DNA from: a virus
Reading direction: 5' to 3' (one strand)
Virus record (IMG/VR): IMGVR_UViG_3300025010_000033
Span: 1 to 64,000 of that record
Length of the DNA stretch: 64,000 nt
A program made the position numbers and the translations under genes. This document shows, in pieces, positions 54,538 to 61,637 of the stretch; positions within the stretch are counted from its first letter, which is position 1, and each line of letters begins with the position of its first letter. Below the pieces are notes generated by a model. That model was not told the DNA's origin, did not search any database, and saw only the letters and a program-made list of their open reading frames with translations.

Positions 54538-55057
54538 TGATAGTTTTTATATGGGTTGTACTATCAAACCCATTTAGTGTTTTATATACTAACCAGAAAA
54601 GCAAGCAAAATAAGACTATTTTTCTTAATTAATTATATTATCCATTTATTTATTAAAAATCAATATCCTCTTATTTCTAAGAGAGTATCTTTTAAAATAC
54701 TTTATTTTTAATATTTGTTCTTCTATAAGGATTTAAAATCCTAAAATTTATCAAATGGTGATTAACGAAACGATTGTCGTATTTATGAATAATGTACTAA
54801 TGTCATATCGTATTGGTGAATAATGATTTTGCGCTTAGTGATAGATTAGCGATTCTTCTTGCTTGTGACAGCAAACCTAAATTTTGTTTTATTATTATGT
54901 ATTTAATATACATAACCTGCACTATTTTGCAATGTTTGAATATGGTAACTTGAATTTACATCTAATTTCAGATGTCCAAATAAATAGTCTATATCTTGCT
55001 TTGCTTCTGGTTAGTTGTTTTAATTAGTAGAGATGTGGTTAGGCATCTCTACTAATT
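54538..55057 (-). ncRNA. Large structured non-coding region (candidate ncRNA A)
   Basis: No gene in about 590 bases. A 34-base imperfect inverted repeat encloses it: 54588-54621 against 54982-55015 (AACCAGAAAAGCAAGCAA against TTGCTTTGCTTCTGGTT). Inside are hairpins near 54671-54686 (CTCTTA/TAAGAG), 54688-54706 (AGTAT/ATACT), 54728-54743 (AGGATTT/AAATCCT) and 54957-54975 (ACATCT/AGATGT), plus a repeated GTATT..GAATAATG. TGATAGT/ACTATCA closes at 54538-54566. The last part (55022-55035 with 55044-55057, 14 bp) is the terminator of the gene at 55087. Confidence 0.6.
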
Positions 55058-55086
55058 AATTGTCATGGTTAATTATTAGATAAAGA

Positions 55087-55785
55087 TTATAAATCAATAG
55101 AATATAAATATTTACTCACAATATCTGCTGTTGAATCATGAATGCTATAAGGGAATTCATATTCCACAATTTCTTCCATCATGGATTTTTCAATAGAAAT
55201 ACTAAGTTTATCAGCTTTTTCTAGTAATGACTTATAATTATCACTAACAATACTTCTATCAAAATTAATTGTTTTAGTAATTACTACATCATACCTATAT
55301 GGAGTCTCATTACCTTCCTGATTGAATTTAAATCCTTGTGCGACAGTCTTTTTCTCGTCTGTTTTTATATTGATAAGACTATTTAATACATTAGCTAAAT
55401 TTCTAGATTGTTTTGCATTTGATATAGCAGAATCTAAGCTAAGATTTTTATTATCCTTAGTTTGAATTACTATATTTCTTTTTGCTAACTCTACTGAAAT
55501 TTCTAATTTTGTCTTTTCTGAAATCAAGTCTTGAATAAGATTAATTACATCTACAGTTGAAGCATCTGGATATTCTTTAATAGTAGTTGTATCTAATTCC
55601 TCATTTTTTGCTTCTGGATTGGACTTTTCTTTAAGATGTTGTTCAAGTACAGAAATAGAATTATTTTTATTAGAAAGATATGAAGTTAGAGATGAAATAG
55701 TTTTATCAATATAAACCAATGTGCGAAAGGACTCTTTTAGTGAAATTGTTGAATTAGTGTTTTGTGAATTTTGTGAATTAGACAT
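55087..55785 (-). CDS. Hypothetical protein
   Basis: 232 residues; Asn/Ser-rich start (MSNSQNSQNTNSTIS), then a long helical region with heptads (LEQHLKEKSNPEAKNEEL, LIQDLISEKTKLEISVELAKRN). The C-terminal part PYRYDVVITKTINFD is beta-like. No family recognised. Between two structured non-coding regions, in the block that follows the polymerase. Confidence 0.6.
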   Translation of the reverse strand: MSNSQNSQNTNSTISLKESFRTLVYIDKTISSLTSYLSNKNNSISVLEQHLKEKSNPEAKNEELDTTTIKEYPDASTVDVINLIQDLISEKTKLEISVELAKRNIVIQTKDNKNLSLDSAISNAKQSRNLANVLNSLINIKTDEKKTVAQGFKFNQEGNETPYRYDVVITKTINFDRSIVSDNYKSLLEKADKLSISIEKSMMEEIVEYEFPYSIHDSTADIVSKYLYSIDL

Positions 55786-55854
55786 ATTGTTTTCCTTCTT
55801 TCAATTTGTATTTTTCTTCTTTGTTAGAGTAATTAACTCAATTCTTTCTGTATG

Positions 55855-56144
55855 AAGGAGAATTATACCCCTATAAATTCTCCTTATCTCTTTTGGCATA
55901 CTTATATATTTCATCAGTCTCATTGCAGTATGCCATTTTTCTCTATCACTAAAGTTTAAATGAACTGTGATTAACGCCATAAAGAACAAACAATGAGTGA
56001 TGAGGGGAATTTTGTGCATCTATAAACCTCATACTCTTTATCAGAGCAATGCCTGTCTTTCAAGGTCTTACTAACTTATGCACATGATTTTAGGGAGGGT
56101 TTGTAATTGCACTAACATTGACCCAATTTTATCAAACCCTAAAA
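55855..56144 (-). ncRNA. Structured non-coding region (candidate ncRNA B)
   Basis: Hairpins: AAGGAGAATT/AATTCTCCTT (55855-55885), GGCATACT (55895-55902) / AGTATGCC (55927-55934), and GGGTTTG or TTTTAGGG (56087-56103) against CAAACCCTAAAA (56133-56144), where two alternative pairings are possible. TGTGCAT near 56014 can also pair with ATGCACA near 56080. The rest of the gap from 56145 to 56307 shows nothing clear. A 72-codon frame overlaps part of it. Confidence 0.45.
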
Positions 56145-56307
56145 CAAGTTTTTATTGTTGCTGTCTTGGCTTATGCAATTTCCAAAAATCATCACCACAA
56201 CAATTTATAGAGGGAAGTTTACTGATGATAACAATTTTTATGTTACTTTGTAATAATTATTATAAAGAAATTAATATTACTATCTATTATAAGTTAATAA
56301 TATTTGT

Positions 56308-56358
56308 TTAATCCAATTCATGTTCACAAATGTTTCCACGTTCATCTTCAGTAAACAT
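56308..56358 (-). CDS. 16-residue mini protein (putative)
   Basis: MFTEDERGNICEHELD-stop, acidic, with GAAGGAGATG positioned nine bases ahead, a better ribosome site than many real genes here. It directly follows a seven-codon frame (56360-56383) that shares its first four codons. Confidence 0.35.
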   Translation of the reverse strand: MFTEDERGNICEHELD

Positions 56359-56359
56359 A

Positions 56360-56383
56360 TTAACCATCTCCTTCAGTAAACAT
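56360..56383 (-). CDS. Seven-residue mini frame (putative)
   Basis: MFTEGDG-stop after GAGGTGATATG. The first 13 bases are duplicated as the start of the next frame (56358), so one has arisen from the other by tandem duplication. Its coding sequence contains the ribosome site of the second frame. Confidence 0.3.
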   Translation of the reverse strand: MFTEGDG

Positions 56384-56425
56384 AACATATCACCTCATAA
56401 ATTAGATTGTAAATTAATAATAAAA

Positions 56426-56662
56426 TTAATCTTCTTCATCTTCCGACTCTTCACTATCTTCATCCATTACATCTTCAATTGCTTCTTCTGTAATAGATAA
56501 TTTTACATAGCATCCTGAGAAATTTTTAATTACCTCATGAAGATTCTTAACACCTTCATCTGGGATATTAATTACAATTACTGAATCTACAATTGTTAAT
56601 TCACCTTCAGTTGCTAATTTATGTGTAATTTTCTTTGTTTCAGTGAGTTTTGATTTTGCCAT
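56426..56662 (-). CDS. yonK: YonK-like small protein
   Basis: 78 residues. KKITHKLATEGELTIVDSVI followed by LHEVIKNFSGCYVKLSITEE matches the layout of SPbeta YonK (FKEILSEFNGKNVSITVKEE). A very acidic tail DEDSEESEDEED follows. YonK is a small protein of unknown role. Its neighbours here, an HU-like gene and a YonO-like polymerase, are the same as in SPbeta, which supports the call. Confidence 0.7.
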   Translation of the reverse strand: MAKSKLTETKKITHKLATEGELTIVDSVIVINIPDEGVKNLHEVIKNFSGCYVKLSITEEAIEDVMDEDSEESEDEED

Positions 56663-56824
56663 TGTTTTGTTATTCCACCTTTTTATATTTATTTTATATT
56701 ATGAATATATCATTTGTATTAAAGAATTTGCCTTACGCTCAAATATTGCAACGTATCGCTTTGCCTTATATTTAAAGATATCTATTAAATATAAGGACTT
56801 ACTGTGCGATACAAGATTATATAT

Positions 56825-57109
56825 TTATTGCTTAACTAAATCTGCAAACTCCTTACCAACTTTAAATCCAACCCTAAATGAATCTTCTGAAGTCCAAGTT
56901 TCACCTTTACGATCTCCAAATCGAATTATACCAGTTGTACCTTTAGTAGGTTTCTTCTCAAAGTTACCAAAATTAACGATTTTCACAGGTTCTCCAGTTG
57001 CTACAGTCTCTTTAATCACATCTAATACAACATTAATTGCTTTTTCGGCGTCCTTTTTTGACATTTCACCTTTTAAACTTACTGCTGTAATCATTTCGTT
57101 TTTCGTCAT
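56825..57109 (-). CDS. HU/IHF-like nucleoid protein (YonN-like)
   Basis: 94 residues, full length. MTKNEMITAVSLKGEMSKKDAEKAINVVLD, then GEPVKIVNFGNFEKK and GDRKGETWTSEDSFRVGFKVGKEFADLVKQ. Dimeric DNA-bending protein that wraps phage DNA, helps packaging or transcription. The arm residues before FRVGFKVG are less basic than in bacterial HU. AGGGGAT ribosome site. Confidence 0.95.
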   Translation of the reverse strand: MTKNEMITAVSLKGEMSKKDAEKAINVVLDVIKETVATGEPVKIVNFGNFEKKPTKGTTGIIRFGDRKGETWTSEDSFRVGFKVGKEFADLVKQ

Positions 57110-57399
57110 GTTTTAATATATCCCCTTTTATTCTTAATTTTTATTTTTTGTTATTAATTGTTATGATGTTTTGGTATTTTAATCTAAAACCTTGTGAGTT
57201 TTAGATTATGTAGTTAATATTGGTGCATTGTGCTTTTTTATTAAGCACAAAGACCTATCTTCAATGATTTTACTTTTCTACCTAACAAAAATCCATTAAT
57301 ATAATGACTACCCTCCTTGAATTAATTTAAAGAGGTAACAGATATACACTCTGTCCCTTGACTCCGTACAGAAAGACAGTCTGAGGGAGTAAAATTGTA

Positions 57400-58641
57400 T
57401 TATTTCTTCTCAAATAAATCTGAGAATATACCAGAAGCAACGCTTCTTACATCTTCTTCTAAATAAATGCACCCAAATTCTTTAGTTCCTTTTAATTCAT
57501 TACACATTTGTACTAAAGCATTTCTTTCTGAAGAATCTACACTAGATTGTTTATAATCTCCTGCTAAATAAATTTTAGATTTATCCCCTAGTCTTGTACC
57601 GACAAGTTTTAATTGCTTGGGCGAAAGATCCTCAGATTCATCGACAACAATTACTGTCTCATCGTATGTTGTTCCTTTAAGGTAAAATGGAATATTAGAT
57701 TCCAACACTCCACGGGATAAAAGGATTTGTAATTCTCTTTCTCCACCTTCTAATGAATGAACAATTGGTTTAAAGAACATTTCTGTTTTTTCTTCAAATG
57801 TGCCTTTAAGATATCCAACTTCTTTTCCTTCGCCTATTGCTTCTCTAATTGCTAAAAGTTTATTAAAATCACCTTTATCTACTGTTTGATGCAATCCCAT
57901 TCTTACACACAAATAAGTCTTTCCACTCCCGACTTTTCCGTTGACACAAACTATTGGTATCTCTTTGTTATTCAACAAATCTAAAGCACATCTCTGTAAA
58001 CTATTCTTACCTTTAATAACTTTTGAATCAGGTAGTTTCAATCCGACAAACTTTTTACCATTAAATCTATATTCATTTTCTTTCTTTTCATCTGAATTAT
58101 AAAATATTAGATACTCATTTACTACAAATTGATACTTATTGATGCCATTATCAATGTCTGTAAAAAAGTTATTTATGAAGTTTGTATCTCCTGATAATTT
58201 TTGATATCCTTTATAAATATCATTAGATGTTTCACCACCATATTGTTTACAAGGAATATTAAGAGAATCACATTTAACTCTAAATAACATATCATTACTA
58301 TAAGCGATTGTATTATTATCTTTTTCGTACAAAACCTTCAGAAGTGAGATTATTTTATTATCCATAATCCCTTTATCAAAGCATGAAGGAAGATTATTAT
58401 AATCTGTTTCATCGATGATATATGTAATTTTGTCTCGATTAGCGTTTATATATCTAGTCGCTCTACGGGCCTGAAATTTTACCTCTTCTGTTTTACCATT
58501 TTTCTTTAAATTATCTAATTCACCAAGAACAAATCCTGATAATTGTATCCCCGAATCTGAAAAATCTTCAAAAACTTTTTTAGGGTGATCCATTAATACA
58601 TTTGAATCAATGTAAGGTGATTGACATGGTTTATCGGGCAA
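57400..58641 (-). CDS. phoH: PhoH-family ATPase with N-terminal PIN domain
   Basis: 413 residues. PIN nuclease part, about 8-130: YIDSNVLMDHP (first Asp), LSGFVLGELDNLKK, ARRATRYIN, AYSNDMLFRVK. PhoH part, from about 200: Walker A GKVGSGKT, Walker B VIVVDESED, and a late FGCIYLEEDVRS. Phage PhoH2-type proteins act as RNA helicase/RNase. The canonical start is TTG at 58641; an in-frame ATA one codon upstream has better spacing to GTAGAGG. Follows the polymerase and ncRNA C. Confidence 0.92.
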   Translation of the reverse strand: MPDKPCQSPYIDSNVLMDHPKKVFEDFSDSGIQLSGFVLGELDNLKKNGKTEEVKFQARRATRYINANRDKITYIIDETDYNNLPSCFDKGIMDNKIISLLKVLYEKDNNTIAYSNDMLFRVKCDSLNIPCKQYGGETSNDIYKGYQKLSGDTNFINNFFTDIDNGINKYQFVVNEYLIFYNSDEKKENEYRFNGKKFVGLKLPDSKVIKGKNSLQRCALDLLNNKEIPIVCVNGKVGSGKTYLCVRMGLHQTVDKGDFNKLLAIREAIGEGKEVGYLKGTFEEKTEMFFKPIVHSLEGGERELQILLSRGVLESNIPFYLKGTTYDETVIVVDESEDLSPKQLKLVGTRLGDKSKIYLAGDYKQSSVDSSERNALVQMCNELKGTKEFGCIYLEEDVRSVASGIFSDLFEKK

Positions 58642-58680
58642 TATAAACCAATCCTCTACTATTTATTTTACTACTTAGTA

Positions 58681-58956
58681 TCATAAGACACGTTTGCTAT
58701 TGTTACTATTATCCATACCACTACTAAACAAATACCTTTGATTATCTTTTATATCATCAATAGTCTGTTTATTTTTATCGTTTTGTTTCAATCTGAGTAG
58801 ATAATTATAGTATGGGTCTGTAATGTAACGTTGTTTACGAGATTTGCTACTGAATTTTCCTATTACTACTAGATTATCTCCATAGTTGCCGTGATGTTGT
58901 TTGAGAATTTTTAGATTGATTAAGTATGACATTTCTTGTTTTGTAATTTTTTTCAA
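58681..58956 (-). CDS. Small basic hypothetical protein
   Basis: 91 residues: helix (KITKQEMSYLINLKIL), then basic RSKQRYITDPYYNYLLRLK, then Asn/Ser-rich tail. A similar HGNYGDNLVVIGKFS turn suggests a nucleic-acid-binding fold. Not a recognised family. Weak ribosome site (AGGAGCAT). Confidence 0.6.
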   Translation of the reverse strand: MKKITKQEMSYLINLKILKQHHGNYGDNLVVIGKFSSKSRKQRYITDPYYNYLLRLKQNDKNKQTIDDIKDNQRYLFSSGMDNSNNSKRVL

Positions 58957-59080
58957 TGTATGTTATTGATGCTCCTTTTGGGATTGTTTTTGGAGTTTAA
59001 TTGTTTTGTTATGTTTTTAATTATAAGATATTTTTTATATAAATCGCAATCGACCAATACGATTTAATAACTAATTTAGT

Positions 59081-59640
59081 AGGGAAGAGTAAGTAATAAA
59101 TTTAAAACCTACTCTTTTACCCTCTATTTAGTTCGATATGCTGTGGTCTAACACAAGTCCTCACCTCTGTAAATCGGGTTTGGCAAATTTTCATGTGCTA
59201 ACAGCATATTTGTCTCCTATTTTCATCCGACCAAAGACTACTCATATTCGACGTTGATTTAGTTGAGATTTTGTATTATCTAAAACCCTTTAGTGCATAT
59301 TTCAGCGTTACTTCGATAATACATGCCAAATTATCTTCAAGTCCTATTGGCAAAACTCGATAGATAATTTTAAGCAAAGTTTTCTACTAACATAGCCAAT
59401 TGTGTATGATTTAGTTAGTAAGGAAAGATTAATGGTCTTAAATTTTGTATGAACGTAAGGGTATAATTAATTTAAAATCATACCCTTCTTTAAAGGGTGT
59501 TTGCATATCTCTTATTTTTGTATATTAGTCTATGTTTCCCTTAGAGACTATTATGGCAAAACGCTGAAAGTGTTGGTATGACTACGTTTGAGTAAATCAA
59601 GTAATATAGCTGTTTTTCAAACCCTTGTGGGAGTAGGGTT
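59081..59640 (-). ncRNA. Large structured non-coding region (candidate ncRNA C)
   Basis: About 700 bases without a gene between the polymerase stop and the next gene. Paired blocks: 59085-59091/59110-59116, 59136-59144/59201-59209 (ATATGCTGT/ACAGCATAT), TTTGGCA/TGCCAAA (near 59180 and 59323), 59273-59280/59315-59322 (GTATTATC/GATAATAC), 59457-59464/59480-59487 (AAGGGTAT/ATACCCTT), 59526-59531/59545-59550, and 59620-59625/59635-59640. Seven or more stems in order suggest one folded RNA. No group I or II core seen. Confidence 0.6.
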
Positions 59641-59651
59641 GTAGAGGTTTT

Positions 59652-60611
59652 CTATTTTCGACTATTTCTATTTTTTTGCATCCTCTCCCTATCCTTCTTC
59701 ATTTTTATGTCTTTTGCACACTTTTCACAATACTTAGATTTATTGTTTTCTTGTACTATTAAATCACCACAAACTTCACAATATATTTTACTAGTTTCCA
59801 CATTTGTTTTCAGATTATCAACAATAATATCCCCAAAGCACTCCCATAAAGTAGTTTTAAAGTTTGACTTCTTAAATTCATACAGATATTTTACTAACAC
59901 ATCTGTTACATAATAAACATCACTATTTATTTCTAGTATGCTTTTTACAATTTCTTGATATAAATAAATCACATTGTTTTGTTCATCTTCCTCATATGTA
60001 GAATTTATCATAAAATGCTTTTTTAAATCTAACTCCTTATATTTTTTTATAATATCTTCGTTTAACTCCACTTTTTTATTTCTCATAAGCATTTTATAAT
60101 CAAAATTTCCTAATCCTGTAGCAGTAAAACTAATTTTAGTATTTGGAATTATCTTCTCTAATCTATTTACAACGCTATTGTTAACTAATTCAACCTTATC
60201 TTTCTCTTTATCTTTAGCATAAATAAAAAAATGAGGGGTCTTTAATTTAGTATAATCAGTAATCATATTCTTTTTAGACTTTGGTCTTACTGGTTTATAC
60301 AAAGTTTTAGCATAATCAATTGTAAAATTGTTTTCCATACATAGTAATTTAATTACATCTAAATTTACTTTACCACTATTCCATATCTTTGTAATATTAT
60401 TACTACCCATTCCAATGTTTCCACCAGTATATGCCATTTTTAAACCATTATAAATACTTTTTTTAGTAATTAATTCTGCTGGTGCTTTTCTCATATTATA
60501 ATAAAGTGGAACTATATCTTTCATATTACGTTCTGCAATTGAAATTAATGTAGGACAAGCAACAACTAAAGATTTATCTCCATCTACCGCGTAATCCATA
60601 CTTTTATATGG
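59652..60611 (-). CDS. yonO: YonO-type RNA polymerase, second exon
   Basis: 320 codons after the intron. Starts PYKSMDYAVDGDKSLVV, containing the DGD metal-binding motif of two-barrel RNA polymerases (SPbeta YonO, eukaryotic RdRP family). The first Asp of the usual DxDGD is Ala here (AVDGD). It ends in a zinc ribbon (CEVCGDL...CEKC) and a basic tail. The spliced product has 890 residues, close to YonO. YonO is a single-subunit DNA-dependent RNA polymerase that transcribes late phage genes. The GTG at 60614 has no ribosome site and is inside the intron. Confidence 0.85.
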   Translation of the reverse strand, partial: PYKSMDYAVDGDKSLVVACPTLISIAERNMKDIVPLYYNMRKAPAELITKKSIYNGLKMAYTGGNIGMGSNNITKIWNSGKVNLDVIKLLCMENNFTIDYAKTLYKPVRPKSKKNMITDYTKLKTPHFFIYAKDKEKDKVELVNNSVVNRLEKIIPNTKISFTATGLGNFDYKMLMRNKKVELNEDIIKKYKELDLKKHFMINSTYEEDEQNNVIYLYQEIVKSILEINSDVYYVTDVLVKYLYEFKKSNFKTTLWECFGDIIVDNLKTNVETSKIYCEVCGDLIVQENNKSKYCEKCAKDIKMKKDRERMQKNRNSRK

Positions 60612-61637
60612 CACAGACTATATCTTCATAATAATACATTACAGTATTATTATGCTTGGCGTTTCGAGTTATGATTTTCACATAATCTCTACTCTACTCG
60701 GTTATTCGGAAATATTTTTCAATTTCCTATCCTTTCGATAGTCGTTAGAGGTTATCGGTCTATTCTTTTAATATTATTTTATAATTTAATAAACTTAAAA
60801 TTCTTATATGGAACATCGTTTTTAATACTTCTTCTAATACCAAGTCTTACAATTTCCGCATTACTTGAAAATCCATAATTATTATGTAGGTATTCACAAC
60901 ATAAACCTATATAATCAAATTCTTTTAAAAAATTCATATTCTGATCATATAATTGTATTTTTGTTGACATTCCATTTTTAATGCCTTTTCTTGATTGTTT
61001 CTCTAAAGCTAAATCTGGGTTTTCCTTATATTTTATTTTTAATGTATCATTATTATAATTAGGATTGGAAGAACCCATTTTTACTTCACTCATTTTAATT
61101 AACCAATCTTCATAATTATCTCCCATCCTTTCTTTTGGGGATACTCCAAATTGACTATTTAGTTCTCCTTTATGGGTTTCTGATATTTTTATTTTTGTTT
61201 CTTGTGAGTGTATGTATCCACTAATACCTTCACCACCATTCGTATAATTGCAATTACATTGATTATTACTTTTATATTTTTCAATTGTATCTTTTTCTAA
61301 TTTAAAAGATTCCTCTTCTTTTAAATTAGAATGGGTTATTCTAACATCGCAATTATATTTATTTTTATAATTCAGAAAGTGTTTACTTCTGACTGACTTT
61401 GTAGACAATTTATATCTTTTTCCACATCCCTTACCAACATAAAACACATATCCCGTATCAACATTATACCACTCATAAATGTAAAAATTATTTATAGCCT
61501 TTCAAACCCCCTCTAAAGGTTTAAAAGAATAGACCGATTTTCCTACGGGATTGTCGGTGACATTACTCACTACGATTTCCCCGTTAGCCATATAACTATT
61601 TTTTCCGATGTTATATGACACCCTATTTTTATAGGTT
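60612..61637 (-). ncRNA. Group I intron in the polymerase gene, with GIY-YIG ORF
   Basis: 1,026 nt. Core parts: ACGGGGAAATCG / CAATCCCGT for P3-P4 (61560-61590 region), TAGTCGT complement ACGACTA at 60739-60745 (5' P7), and GATATAGTCTG at 60614-60624 (3' P7). P1 pairs the exon end GGCU with a wobble U-G, loop AAAA. An 18-base perfect inverted repeat (61521-61538 with 60754-60771) forms the stem whose loop holds the endonuclease gene. The last base is G. The exons join as NLA-PYKSMDYAVDGD in frame. Confidence 0.95.
60779..61495 (-). CDS. Intron-encoded GIY-YIG homing endonuclease
   Basis: About 238 residues. GIY motif NNFYIYEWYNVDTG and YIG motif VFYVGKGCGKRYK, with catalytic Glu in LEKDTIEKYK, then NUMOD3-like repeats (SGYIHSQETKIKISETHKGE, EVKMGSSNPNYN). 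The frame is closed by TGA at 61504. The only codons before the GIY motif that could initiate are ATA (61495), ATT (61480) or GTG (61447). The GTG would lose the GIY strand. AGAGGGGG lies 11 bases before the ATA. The start is thus uncertain. The enzyme would spread the intron. Confidence 0.85.
   Translation of the reverse strand: MNNFYIYEWYNVDTGYVFYVGKGCGKRYKLSTKSVRSKHFLNYKNKYNCDVRITHSNLKEEESFKLEKDTIEKYKSNNQCNCNYTNGGEGISGYIHSQETKIKISETHKGELNSQFGVSPKERMGDNYEDWLIKMSEVKMGSSNPNYNNDTLKIKYKENPDLALEKQSRKGIKNGMSTKIQLYDQNMNFLKEFDYIGLCCEYLHNNYGFSSNAEIVRLGIRRSIKNDVPYKNFKFIKL

Noticed and set aside
55801-56019. 72-codon minus-strand frame (MHKIPLITHCLFF...)
   Set aside because: It has a passable GAGG site, but overlaps hairpins at 55855-55934, has no recognisable fold and lies in a non-coding stretch. 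Left out, though it would matter for structured region B if real.
57110-57399. Possible AUU-started 19-codon frame between HU and PhoH
   Set aside because: AAGGAGG is present but several overlapping starts are possible and the product is not distinctive; the gap otherwise holds only small hairpins.
60612-60614. GTG at 60614 as start of a separate protein
   Set aside because: It lies in the last bases of a group I intron and has no ribosome site; the downstream sequence is the second polymerase exon.
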